From Bolinopsis microptera (lineage: Eukaryota; Ctenophora; Tentaculata; Lobata; Bolinopsidae), in contig NC_087072.1 of NCBI RefSeq assembly GCF_026151205.1, forward strand, positions 19,436,103-19,500,102: a stretch of DNA of 64,000 bases. The letters run 5' to 3'. The notes beneath the pieces were generated by a model. That model made no database searches and had not been told where the DNA came from. It worked only from the letters and a program-made list of their open reading frames with translations. Made by a program: the position numbers and the translations under genes. Numbering within the stretch: position 1 is the stretch's first letter; every line of letters begins with the position of its first letter. This document shows positions 1 through 13,400 of this stretch, in pieces.

Positions 1-1018
1 CCGACAATTTTGATGTCTTTCCGGCAGTTATGTTAGATTTTATTCGTTTTTTTACAGCATTAATCCCTCCCAAATGGTAACAAAATGCTGTAAATCATAT
101 AGTGTTGACTTTATAAGATGTAGCTTCATCTATAAATAACTTCAAAATATTTTGTAACTTTAGCCACGATATAAATCAATCAACTATATGTACAACTGTA
201 TGTTCCGTATCAAAAAGTTTCATTCGTAGATATTATCATTGTTGCAATTATTATAAATTATTTGGAACTGTTAAGAGTTGCAGCGTCAGAAATCTGATCC
301 CTGGAAGGATTCAGCTTCTCAAATGGAAATTATACTAATGTTCCAGCCATAAAATTAATGAGGATTGCACAAAAACAAAAATTGGCCTTTTTCCAAACAA
401 AGAAAATGCTATAATGTTAAATTACCGTTCTCAAATACAAAATGATACCGAGAATGAAATAGGTCGCTCACTTTTCCTATTAGTTCATGAAGCATGATTC
501 ACGGCCTGCAAATTGTACCGAATTTAGGTTTATTACATCAATCACACTCTGTATGAATCTCTGGGCTGCTTTCCGGCCGATACCTAGTGACGCTAGGTGA
601 GCGTACTTCGAGATAAGAGCACAGTAGAGCCCCCTCCCGGATTACAACATTGCAATGTAAGAAAAATAATAGCTGCACTAATAATATTCGTTACATGTGC
701 TGACCCTCACTTACTTTTTATAGGACGCATTGAATCTTCTGAATAAGTTTAAAATGATCGCTACTGGCGCATTATATACAACCAATTTACTGCCAACATA
801 CATAAAATAATCCACTACTCTATATTCACCATACGGCAAATTTACGGCCATATCATACACACTACTCCACTAGCATCATGTAGCCAGTTTATCACGGACG
901 TCGGACACATAATATATAATCGGCATGTTTTTGTAAAATATAATTATGGCTTGATTTAACTCGATTCAAGTATTCTTGGTTGCACTAGATTTTCCAAATT
1001 ACCACTTAATTTTGACTA
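1..1018. other. non-coding stretch upstream of the BTB ORF
   Basis: AT-rich sequence with stops in all frames and no ORF, RNA gene or repeat array I can support. It may hold the BTB promoter. If the NRDE2-like gene starts outside the window, this is also part of one of its introns. Confidence 0.5.
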
Positions 1019-1048
1019 ATGCTCATTGTACTCAGTATAAACCAGGAG

Positions 1049-2080
1049 ATGGCTCCTACAATTCAAGTTCCCTGCAACTTTGGTAGAGAGTACATAAACA
1101 TTCCGGAACATTGTAACTTGAAACTGAAACTTAAAAACGGAGAGGATTACCTCGTTAACTCAGTTATAATGTCTTATAATAGTCCCGAAATTAAGAGACT
1201 GACAACTGAACTGCATCAGACCACTCTTGATATGGATGATATTGATGAGAATGCTGTTTACTGTTTTGTCGATGCTTTGTACTCCGGGGAATTGGAACTG
1301 ATAAAGAAAGATATATTCACTGATGTCTACAAGTTGGGAAGAGTATTTAAAGTCCATTGGTTAGTACTCAAATGCACTGATTATTATGGAAGTCTAGTTG
1401 CTGAGAGGGAAACGATTGATGCATCTTCGAGGGATACTGCTTACGAAAATTTGAAATCGTTATTTCTTATCGCAAGAGCCATTCATACTGAATCCTATTT
1501 AAAGGAACGTATTTTCATTGATTTCCTTGTTAAAAGTATTAACGAAAGAGGGGATAAGCGTGAGTTCATAAAAACGTTTGTCGGAGATATAAAATTAAAC
1601 GAATTATCGGAATCTCTGGCAAGACAAATCCTACACATTGTAGGTGAGGATAGTGATATATTAGTTGAGGGACTGGTGAGAAGTTTAAGAAGTCTTCCTT
1701 TTGACACCCCGCTAAGTGATGAACTAAGAAATATGTTAGAGAATTGTAGTCTGGCTAAGTGCTATCAAAAGAGTCGCGAGACGTATGATGAGCTTTTTGA
1801 TTTGCTTGATGATATTGAAAGTTTGACAAAAGATGATTTAAAGTTTATAAATCGCATTAACAGGCAATGCATGAAGAAAGCATTCACTCTTATCCTTGAT
1901 GATCTGAACATTCCTTCAGAGAATGTAACTGTTCCTTCTGTGGCAGATACGATGCAAGACGATAGTAAAGCAATGGTAGAAAATGTGAGAGCACCATCTT
2001 CTGCATCATCTTCTGCATCATATATCACATCACCTGATAATGCACCGTCATCATCATCTGCATTATCAGATGTCGACTAA
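1049..2080 (+). CDS. BTB/POZ-domain protein, single uninterrupted ORF
   Basis: The reading frame is open from ATG 1019, but the ATG at 1049 (GAG-ATG-G) has the better initiation context, so I start there; that gives about 343 residues against 353. The N-terminal 110-120 residues read as a BTB fold: a LKLKNGEDYLVNS strand-helix, then VDALYSGEL, DVYKLGRVF and WLVLKC, which are typical BTB positions. The rest is helical and acidic, compatible with a BACK-like region, and ends in a Ser/Ala/Asp-rich tail from about residue 310. No Kelch or zinc-finger repeats follow. BTB proteins commonly dimerise and act as Cullin-3 adaptors or scaffolds; which applies here cannot be told. No intron is seen, while every other gene in the window is split, so a retrocopy or nested single-exon gene is possible. 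A candidate AATAAA lies at 2328-2333. Confidence 0.75.
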   Translation: MAPTIQVPCNFGREYINIPEHCNLKLKLKNGEDYLVNSVIMSYNSPEIKRLTTELHQTTLDMDDIDENAVYCFVDALYSGELELIKKDIFTDVYKLGRVFKVHWLVLKCTDYYGSLVAERETIDASSRDTAYENLKSLFLIARAIHTESYLKERIFIDFLVKSINERGDKREFIKTFVGDIKLNELSESLARQILHIVGEDSDILVEGLVRSLRSLPFDTPLSDELRNMLENCSLAKCYQKSRETYDELFDLLDDIESLTKDDLKFINRINRQCMKKAFTLILDDLNIPSENVTVPSVADTMQDDSKAMVENVRAPSSASSSASYITSPDNAPSSSSALSDVD

Positions 2081-2327
2081 GGTGAACTATCTTAACTTTA
2101 TTAAGGTCAGTTTACTACTACATACTATCTACTTCAGTCATCTGCATCGGCTGAGAAATTATACCAATCTTTGGAAAACAATACTGTTCTAAGAAAATGA
2201 GGCACTGTTGGGAATCAAAGGATGGAACTATGTTAGAAGTGGGGGTTATTTCTTATAATTGTTTTTAATGAAGAATGTATTGTCATTGCAATCTAATGCA
2301 TTATATTTTTTAATTCAACTTCAAATC

Positions 2328-2333
2328 AATAAA
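2328..2333 (+). promoter_or_regulatory. candidate poly(A) signal of the BTB gene
   Basis: AATAAA about 250 nt after the BTB stop codon, in an AT-rich 3' flank. No other function is visible in this flank. Confidence 0.4.
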
Positions 2334-2670
2334 TTGGAATTTTTAATTCGATTTGACTCAAATGAATGGGAGTGGTTTACGTTCCTAGTGAATCATGATA
2401 ATTTCAGTCTCCAGATTATTCGTCATTTCACACGAAATATCGAAGATTTAGTCGAACCCTTAAGTGCGTTTAACACGATGAGTGATGCTCCATGAAGACT
2501 GAGCCAATCTGGAGAATTATTTTTGGGGGCAAAAATGGCAAAAACATATGTCCTACAACGAACGAATATTAACGACCACGTGCCCACACATCCCCCCGGC
2601 CCCCAAAGGGGTTAGTGATTGTTAAAAATAATCACTAACCCTGTGCTAATATATACTATATCTCTCTCAG

Positions 2671-2854
2671 GATTGACAGGTGAGGTAATTGATCCTGAGT
2701 GCTGTGTTACCGCCTCGTGGTTACAACAGTTTCTGTTCACATCCCAAAAACCTGACCTGCTGTTCGAAAGCATGTTTCGATTACATCTACCAGACAACAT
2801 CGCTCACCTACCTTTTCTAGCTTTGTTTCATTGTCAGATCAAACTCTTACACAA
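2671..2854 (+). CDS. candidate NRDE2 internal exon
   Basis: Open segment after a TCTCTCTCAG acceptor, ending at AA|GTTAGT (phase 2). It encodes helical sequence including ASWLQQFLF and HLPFLALFHCQIKLLH, in keeping with a HAT-repeat protein. It is in the right order, strand and phase to join the exon at 3360. I cannot align it to a family member, so it stays a candidate. Confidence 0.5.
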
Positions 2855-5800
2855 GTTAGTTTCTCGTCACAATCATGTTTGAATACTGTGAAGTGTGATA
2901 TATATCCTACCTCAGTTTTTAGAGTGACAGTTGATATTTATAATTAGGGAACAACAGGCTGATTAGTAAAACAAAAGGCTAATTCTATTTGCAGCACCAT
3001 CAATTGATATGATAAATTATAAACACCCAGAGCATGTTTCTGTCTAAAAGTAAAACCTACTGATAGCCACCAAAAATTGGGTGAATGATATAAATTGACT
3101 GTAACACAAGCCTGTTACAGCAATTTGGAGTACCTGATGAGGTTGTGTGAACAGATGTACTCAAGACTGGAAAACCAAACTGTTATTGGGGTCTTTTGGA
3201 CTCTTCTTACTCATCTAAAGTCCTCAAATGGTGAATAAGCTTATAGTGCCACAACTAAAACGTTAAAAATGATCTAAACATTTCAGAACATTTAATTCTA
3301 TCAACTACATAAAACTATTGCCTCCACCATCACTATAATATATGTACCGCAGTTAAGAGCACATCTCGGTTTGTGAAGGGTCTGCTAAAAGAGCCAGGAC
3401 ACCGCAACAACATGACCTACTGGTCCCTCTTTACTCACTTCACCTCGGAGAGCCACTCCGTGCTTCAGAAACTACTCACTACTCCTCTCTCCGCGTATCA
3501 TGAAGCAGTGTTGAGGAACAAGTTGGCACTTTGTCAGGAAGCTGGGACACAGGGAGATAGGGGGAGAGTTGATAGTGTTGATAGTGTTGATAGGGAGATT
3601 GAGGAGCTGATCTGTAAACCCATTCTCAGGTAACGTTTAGCTTAAATATAATGTTTACATCATACGTGTGTTAGCTGGTGGTTGTTGGCTGTGTGTACTT
3701 AATTTTAAGCAATATTGTGTACTATTCTTCAACATTGCCCCCTAGGAACTAAAATCAAGTGTAAGGTTTTTTTTTTCTGGGTGCCACAGACCCACCCAAT
3801 GGTGCTGACTTTTTTGGGTTAAAGACCCACTTTTCCATTGAATGTGGCTCGCTGGCTGAGCTGCGCTCGCAGTAACTTTTTTCGCAAATTTTTTAATCCA
3901 ATTTTTTGAACTTTCCCTATCAACAATCTTAGAGATTGGACTAATAATTTAGGACTTGAAGTTGATGACCTTCTTCCGTCAGAATAAATATATGTACTAT
4001 TCATATATTATGCAATATTCCACCACATTTTGGTTGATAATTTGATTTCCAAAGTCCACTCATACATATGTGGAAAACTTACAAATACCTCTTAAAATGG
4101 TGGCTTTATACTTATAGTATAAAGATGTAGGTATAGGTCAGGGACGTAGCCAGGTTTTTTAATCCAGCTGCGCAGCGAGCGAAGCGAGCAAGCTGTGGCA
4201 GGGGTCTGGGGGCGCAGCCCCTGGAAAATTTTTGCGAAACAGGGTGTTTTAGACGACATTTGGCATTAAAGAAATTTGTAGGACAGCAATAAACTGGGAT
4301 TGAAAAGAATCAAGTACTCACGTACAGGGACGTAGCCAGGATTTTTCTTTGAGGGGAGCTGTCGGCGAGCGAAGCGAGCCGACGTGACCAATCCAGCTGC
4401 GCAGCGAGCGAAGCGAGCAAGCTGTGGCAGGGGTCTGGGGGCGCAGCCCCCAGCGGGGTCCAGGGGCAGAGCCCCTTGGCGGGGGCTAAGGGGGCGCAGC
4501 CCCCCGGAAATTTTTTGCGAAACAGGGTGTTTTAGACGACATTTGGCATTAAAGAAATTTGTAGGACAGCAATAAACTGGGATTGAAAAGAATCAAGTAC
4601 TCACGTAAAGTTGGTAACTTCACAACAGCAATCTGCATTCTCCAATCAGAATTTACGACTTACTCAGGCCTCATCGTCTTAAAATTTTTACATTTCCTAC
4701 GGTCTAGGGGACACTATATTGACTATTTATAGAAGTCTTCTAGAATGTTTGCTTGGATGTTATGACAGATATTTACTAATGACTAATCCACAGTTCAAAT
4801 CTTTGACTGACTGCAGTCATAAACACAGCCCAGTTACCAGGCGACCATGGGGGAGTAGACACACAGTTGATAACAACAGACCTACTATCAATATCAACAG
4901 ACCCACTATTTCATCTTACAGACCCACAAGTCAATCCACAGACCCATTTTAGAGTAGCAAAGACCCACTATTAAGCTAGTAGACACACACTTAATAAAAA
5001 TAGGCCCACTATTTGACCTTAGAGACCCACTGCCAATAACAACAGACCCACTTTGTAACCTTACAGACCCACAAATAAATCTACAGACCCATTTCAGAGT
5101 AGCAAAGGCCCACTATTTAGCGAGTAGACACACACTTAATAACAACAGACCCACTATCAATATCAACAGGCTCACTATTTCATCTTACAGACCCACAAGT
5201 CAATCTACAGACCCATTTCAGAGTAGCAAAGACCCACTATTAAGCGAGTAGACACACACTTAATAACAACAGACCCACTATCAATATCAACAGGCCCACT
5301 ATTTCATCTTACAGACCTTAAGTCAATCTACAGACCCATTTCAGATTAGCAAAGACCCACTATTAAGCGAGTAGACACACAGTTGATAACAACAGACCTA
5401 CTATCAATATCAACAGACCCATTATTTCATCTTACAGACCCACAAGTCAATCCACAGACCCATTTCAGAGTAGCAAAGACCCACTATTAAGCTAGTAGAC
5501 ACACACTTAATAAAAATAGGCCCACTATTTGACCTTAGAGACCCACTGCCAATAATAACAGACCCACTTTGTAACCTTACAGACCCACAAATAAATCTAC
5601 AGACCCATTTCAGAGTAGCAAAGGCCCACTATTAAGCGAGTAGACACACACTTAATAACAACAGACCCACTATCAATATCAACAGGCCCACTATTTCATC
5701 TTACAGACCCACAAGTCAATCCACAGACCCATTTCAGAGTAGCAAAGACCCACTATTAAGCTAGTAGACACACACTTAATAAAAATAGGCCCACTATTTG

Positions 5801-8800
5801 ACCTTAGAGACCCACTGCCAATAATAACAGACCCACTTTGTAACCTTACAGACCCACAAATAAATCTACAGACCCATTTCAGAGTAGCAAAGGCCCACTA
5901 TTAAGCGAGTAGACACACACTTAATAACAACAGACCCACTATCAATATCAACAGGCCCACTATTTCATCTTACAGACCCACAAGTCAATCTACAGACCCA
6001 TTTCAGAGTAGCAAAGACCCACTATTAAGCGAGTAGACACACACTTAATAACAACAGACCCACTATCAATATCAACAGGCTCACTATTTCATCTTACAGA
6101 CCCACAAGTCAATCTACAGACCAATTTCAGAGTAGCAAAGACCCACTATTAAGCGAGTAGACACACACTTAATAACAACAGACCCACTATCAATATCAAC
6201 AGGCCCACTATTTCATCTTACAGACCTTAAGTCAATCTACAGACCCATTTCAGATTAGCAAAGACCCACTATTAAGCGAGTAGACACACAGTTAATAACA
6301 ACAGACCTACTATCAATATCAACAGACCCACTATTTCATCTTACAGACCCACAAGTCAATCCACAGACCCATTTCAGAGTAGCAAAGACCCACTATTAAG
6401 CTAGTAGACACACACTTAATAAAAATAGGCCCACTATTTGACCTTAGAGACCCACTGCCAATAATAACAGACCCACTTTGTAACCTTACAGACCCACAAA
6501 TAAATCTACAGACCCATTTCAGAGTAGCAAAGGCCCACTATTAAGCGAGTAGACACACACTTAATAACAACAGACCCACTATCAATATCAACAGGCCCAC
6601 TATTTCATCTTACAGACCTTAAGTCAATCTACAGACCCATTTCAGATTAGCAAAGACCCACTATTAAGCGAGTAGACACACAGTTGATAACAACAGACCT
6701 ACTATCAATATCAACAGACCCACTATTTCATCTTACAGACCCACAAGTCAATCCACAGACCCATTTCAGAGTAGCAAAGACCCACTATTAAGCTAGTAGA
6801 CACACACTTAATAAAAATAGGCCCACTATTTGACCTTAGAGACCCACTGCCAATAATAACAGACCCACTTTGTAACCTTACAGACCCACAAATAAATCTA
6901 CAGACCCATTTCAGAGTAGCAAAGGCCCACTATTAAGCGAGTAGACACACACTTAATAACAACAGACCCACTATCAATATCAACAGGCCCACTATTTCAT
7001 CTTACAGACCCACAAGTCAATCCACAGACCCATTTCAGAGTAGCAAAGACCCACTATTAAGCTAGTAGACACACACTTAATAAAAATAGGCCCACTATTT
7101 GACCTTAGAGACCCACTGCCAATAATAACAGACCCACTTTGTAACCTTACAGACCCACAAATAAATCTACAGACCCATTTCAGAGTAGCAAAGGCCCACT
7201 ATTAAGCGAGTAGACAAACACTTAATAACAACAGACCCACTATCAATATCAACAGGCCCACTATTTCATCTTACAGACCCACAAGTCAATCTACAGACCC
7301 ATTTCAGAGTAGCAAAGACCCACTATTAAGCGAGTAGACACACACTTAATAACAACAGACCCACTATCAATATCAACAGGCTCACTATTTCATCTTACAG
7401 ACCCACAAGTCAATCTACAGACCCATTTCAGAGTAGCAAAGACCCACTATTAAGCGAGTAGACACACACTTAATAACAACAGACCCACTATCAATATCAA
7501 CAGGCCCACTATTTCATCTTACAGACCTTAAGTCAATCTACAGACCCATTTCAGATTAGCAAAGACCCACTATTAAGCGAGTAGACACACAGTTAATAAC
7601 AACAGACCTACTATCAATATCAACAGACCCACTATTTCATCTTACAGACCCACAAGTCAATCCACAGACCCATTTCAGAGTAGCAAAGACCCACTATTAA
7701 GCTAGTAGACACACACTTAATAAAAATAGGCCCACTATTTAACCTTAGAGACCCACTGCCAATAATAACAGACCCACTTTGTAACCTTACAGACCCACAA
7801 ATAAATCTACAGACCCATTTCAGAGTAGCAAAGGCCCACTATTAAGCGAGTAGACACACACTTAATAACAACAGACCCACTATCGATATCAACAGGCTCA
7901 CTATTTCATCTTACAGACCCACAAGTCAATCTACAGACCCATTTCAGAGTAGCAAAGACCCACTATTAAGCGAGTAGACACACACTTAATAACAACAGAC
8001 CCACTATCAATATCAACAGGCCCACTATTTCATCTTACAGACCTTAAGTCAATCTACAGACCCATTTCAGATTAGCAAAGACCCACTATTAAGCGAGTAG
8101 ACACACACTTAATAACAACAGACCCACTATCAATATCAACAGACCCACTGTTTCATCTTACAGACCCACAAGTCAACCTATCAACAGACCCACTATTTCA
8201 TCTTACAGACCCACAAGTCAATCTACAGACCCATTTCAGAGTAGCAAAGACCCACTATTAAGCGAGTAGACACACACTTAATAACAACAGACCCACTATC
8301 AATATCAACAGGCCCACTATTTCATCTTACAGACCGACAAGTCAATCTACAGACCCATTTCAGAGTAGCAAAGACCCACTATTAAGCGAGTAGACACACA
8401 CTTAATAACAACAGACCCACTATCAATATCAACAGACCCACTATTTCATCTTACAGACCCACAAGTCAACCTATCAACAGACCCACTATTTCATCTTACA
8501 GACCCACAAGTCAATCTACAGACCCATTTCAGAGTAGCAAAGACCCACTATTAAGCGAGTAGACACACACTTAATAACAACAGACCCACTATCAATATCA
8601 ACAGGCCCACTATTTCATCTTACAGACCCACAAGTCAATCCACAGACCCATTTCAGAGTAGCAAAGACCCACTATTAAGCTAGTAGACACACACTTAATA
8701 AAAATAGGCCCACTATTTGACCTTAGAGACCCACTGCCAATAATAACAGACCCACTTTGTAACCTTACAGACCCACAAATAAATCTACAGACCCATTTCA

Positions 8801-10417
8801 GAGTAGCAAAGGCCCACTATTAAGCGAGTAGACACACACTTAATAACAACAGACCCACTATCAATATCAACAGGCCCACTATTTCATCTTACAGACCTTA
8901 AGTCAATCTACAGACCCATTTCAGATTAGCAAAGACCCACTATTAAGCGAGTAGACACACACTTAATAACAACAGACCCACTATCAATATCAACAGGCTC
9001 ACTATTTCATCTTACAGACCCACAAGTCAATCTACAGACCCATTTCAGAGTAGCAAAGACCCACTATTAAGCGAGTAGACACACACTTAATAACAACAGA
9101 CCCACTATCAATATCAACAAGCCCACTATTTCATCTTACAGACCTTAAGTCAATCTACAGACCCATTTCAGATTAGCAAAGACCCACTATTAAGCGAGTA
9201 GACACACAGTTAATAACAACAGACCTACTATCAATATCAACAGACCCACTATTTCATCTTACAGACCCACAAGTCAATCCACAGACCCATTTCAGAGTAG
9301 CAAAGACCCACTATTAAGCTAGTAGACACACACTTAATAAAAATAGGCCCACTATTTAACCTTAGAGACCCACTGCCAATAATAACAGACCCACTTTGTA
9401 ACCTTACAGACCCACAAATAAATCTACAGACCCATTTCAGAGTAGCAAAGGCCCACTATTAAGCGAGTAGACACACACTTAATAACAACAGACCCACTAT
9501 CGATATCAACAGGCTCACTATTTCATCTTACAGACCCACAAGTCAATCTACAGACCCATTTCAGAGTAGCAAAGACCCACTATTAAGCGAGTAGACACAC
9601 ACTTAATAACAACAGACCCACTATCAATATCAACAGGCCCACTATTTCATCTTACAGACCTTAAGTCAATCTACAGACCCATTTCAGATTAGCAAAGACC
9701 CACTATTAAGCGAGTAGACACACACTTAATAACAACAGACCCACTATCAATATCAACAGACCCACTATTTCATCTTACAGACCCACAAGTCAATCTACAG
9801 ACCCATTTCAGATTAGCAAAGACCCACTATTAAGCGAGTAGACACACAGTTAATAACAACAGACCTACTATCAATATCAACAGACCCACTATTTCATCTT
9901 ACAGACCGACAAGTCAATCTACAGACCCATTTCAGAGTAGCAAAGACCCACTATTAAGCGAGTAGACACACACTTAATAACAACAGACCCACTATCAATA
10001 TCAACAGACCCACTATTTCATCTTACAGACCCACAAGTCAACCTATCAACAGACCCACTATTTCATCTTACAGACCCACAAGTCAATCTACAGACCCATT
10101 TCAGAGTAGCAAAGACCCACTATTAAGCGAGTAGACACACACTTAATAACAACAGACCCACTATCAATATCAACAGGCCCACTATTTCATCTTACAGACC
10201 GACAAGTCAATCTACAGACCCATTTCAGAGTAGCAAAGACCCACTATTAAGCGAGTAGACACACACTTAATAACAACAGACCCACTATCAATATCAACAG
10301 ACCCACTATTCCACCTTATAGAGTATAGACCCATGTAAGTAAGTCTACACTATAATAAAACACATCCAAGCTATCAACAGGCCCACTATTAACCATGGTC
10401 AATTCAATCCTAACCTC

Positions 10418-10467
<50 letters not shown>

Positions 10468-13400
10468 GAAAATATGTTTTTTTTTTGTTTCAGCCAATTT
10501 TAATTTTTCGATGAAAAAATTTGAGGCAAGGGTGCTGGCACCCTTGGCACCCTATAAAAAAAAACCTTAATCAAGTGTACCTGATCATTGCATCAGTCCA
10601 TTATCAGCACATGTCTTTACGATATGATCTGAGTGTTACCTAATATTAATGTATCCCCAATTCAAGTGTTATGTATAATGTATAATAGGAGAGTTGAAAG
10701 GAAACGAAATACAGTATTTACTACCCCGCTACTATGCGGCAAAGATATTGCATAAGATATAACAAAATAATTTACACGACTAAAATAACTAAAATACCAT
10801 CAAGTTCAAAACATCTTATTAAATAGGTATTAGGCATATTTACTATTTAGGTTACTAACTAAGAAAACTGCTAGAGTAAACTCTCTAGTACTTCACATTT
10901 TGTTGTCCAAGTAGGTTCTAATGATAGTGCTGCAATAAAAATAATAATGCTAAACTTTCAAACAAATTAGAACCAGCTATGTTATAATTTGTTACTCAGT
11001 ATCAATAATGCAATTTGCAAATTATGAGAAAAAGCATCGACTGTTAAACCGCCTTACACAGTATAAAAATGACGAAATCTGTTCAAAAGATTTAAATGTT
11101 GATATGTTTATAACTGAAAACTTTCAAATGGGATAATTTTTAAGTGAAGTAAAAACAAGCTTTGAAACAGAAATTAGCATGTTCAAAACTATTATATCAC
11201 AAAACTCAAAAAATAAAGTAACATGAGTGCTAGAATATTCTGATATGTAGCAAAACTAATTGAAACTTAAAAAGTCGAATAAGTTACAATTTGTTTTCAA
11301 ATACTATTTAACCTTTTAACGCTAAATTTCCTTTCTACTTGCATTTTATAGATTCTGACCTTGCACCCTTTTTGCAATACGCATACAAACAACAAGACTC
11401 AAATTCAAATTTACCATTCTTGCTGCATTTCTTTTTCATCTTCTTATTGTAACTGCCACACTCTGAAATCAATAAGGATATGAGTGGTAAGAACAACATG
11501 TAAACAAGGAACTTCAGGTGACACGAACTGCTCATTGTGAGTAGACTGTACCAAGCCATGTATTAAAATATCTCTAGAATAAATCTTAAAATTGATTTAG
11601 AGGTTCCTGCTTAGTGGGTTATGCTTTGAAGGCCTGGCTTTATCATTTCCCTATTTGCCCTGTCCCTCTGATCTCTGTGGTAACTTAAAGATGATAACTA
11701 TGGTAACTATGGTAACTATGGTAACTATGGTAACTATGGTAACTATGGTAACTATGGTAACTATGGTAATTTTCTTACCATATTTACAGTCACACGCCCA
11801 CTTGTAAGTGTACCAATTCTGCAGGCAATTGAAGGTCCGGACATCAAGTTCTCCTTCAAAACTTCTGTTGAAATCCTCCTCTGTACATTGGTTTGTTGTC
11901 CTGTCTGTCGATGGCTCTACGGTCACTGTTCCATACAAAACCGGTCCAGGAGTAACTGAAGGTGCTGGAAAGGAAAATAAGTATTTCAAGCAAATAAAAC
12001 TACTGGTACAACTATTGGTACTATTAGAACATTACATAATACAACTACTGGTACTATTCAAACATTACATAATACAACTACTGGTACTATTAAAACATTA
12101 CATTATACAACTACTGGTACTATTAGAACATTACATTATACAACTACTGGTACTATTAAAACATTACATAATACAACTACTGGTACTATTAGAACATTAC
12201 ATTATACAACTACTGGTACTATTAGAACATTACAAAATACAACTACTGGTACTATTAGAACATTACAAAATACAACTACTGGTACTATTAGAACATTACA
12301 AAATACAACTACTTGTACTATTAGAACATTACATAATACAACTACTGGTACTATTAGAACATTACAAAATACAACTACTGGTACTATTAAAACATTACAT
12401 AATACAACTACTGGTACTATTAAAACATTACATAATACAACTACTGGTACTATTAGAACATTACAAAATACAACTACTGGTACTATTAGAACATTACATA
12501 ATACAACTACTGGTACTATTAGAACATTACAAAATACAACTACTGGTACTATTAGAACATTACATAATACAACTACTGGTACTATTAGAACATTACAAAA
12601 TACAACTACTGGTACTATTAGAACATTACATAATACAACTACTGGTACTATTAGAACATTACATAATACAACTACTGGTACTATTAGAACATTACGTTGT
12701 AGTGAGTATGTAAGAGATTGAATATATTTCACCGGATTATAACCGCTCCCAACCCTTATTGTCTTATTAATTGCCTTATCAACTACAATTCAATGATTAA
12801 TAATGCTAAATGTAAGTATCACTTACTAATACTATAACTTCGTTACCTGTGTAATGAACGGAGCAGTATATTAGGATACCGACAGTCAGAACGGTGATAA
12901 AAACCATGGAAAAGAGACATATGATCACATAGTGCTTTCTTATTAATCTTCCTCCTTCGCTTATTAATGACCCGGATTCTCTCCCCTCTGGACTCATTGC
13001 TGGTTTAAAATTGTAATCAAAGTAAGTTACTTATACTATTGGTAGAAGAATCGTGTGGTGCAAAGTTTTTTGGGCTAAAAAGCGCTGGAACTTAACAAAC
13101 TGATCAAGGTTGTAAAATAGAGCTAACATTAAACATTGTTACATTTTGAGAATCTAACATCATCCAGGATAGAATACCTGAGCTGGACTATAGACGTCTT
13201 TCTCTGGCAATGAATGGGGGGAACTAACTTCCCTGAGTGTTCCACCAAATTATATTCCTAGTATAGATACAGTATACTATACAGTATACTAGTATAGATA
13301 TTATCTACAGTAAAGATCTTTAAACGGACGATATTTCGAGGATTTTGATAATATGCTCTGAGCCATCTTGATGAGAATTATTATTAAATAATAGTTATAA

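Larger units (their letters stand above)
3763..10568. mobile_element. non-autonomous inverted-repeat DNA transposon containing a satellite
   Basis: The ends are inverted copies: the left reads AAGG, ten T, CT, GGGTGCCA; the reverse complement of the right reads AAGG, nine T, ATA, GGGTGCCA. They are flanked by a perfect 10-bp direct repeat (3753-3762 and 10569-10578). A 9-11-bp duplication with such ends points to the Mutator-like superfamily, but no transposase ORF is present, so the class is inference. The interior holds two tandem GC-rich repeat units (4139-4607), a satellite (about 4853-10330) and a poly-C tract. Terminal motifs such as CCACAGACCCACC and AAAGACCCAC near 3790-3830 resemble the satellite monomer, so the array may have grown from the element's own interior. 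It sits in the large NRDE2 intron. Confidence 0.75.

Noticed and set aside
4384-4575. GC-rich 63-codon ORF
   Set aside because: Lies entirely in the tandem GCGCAGCCCC-type repeat units.
11808-12732. Long repetitive frames on both strands (up to about 300 codons)
   Set aside because: They are by-products of the 33-bp minisatellite, whose length is a multiple of three; the true minus-strand exons end at the array.
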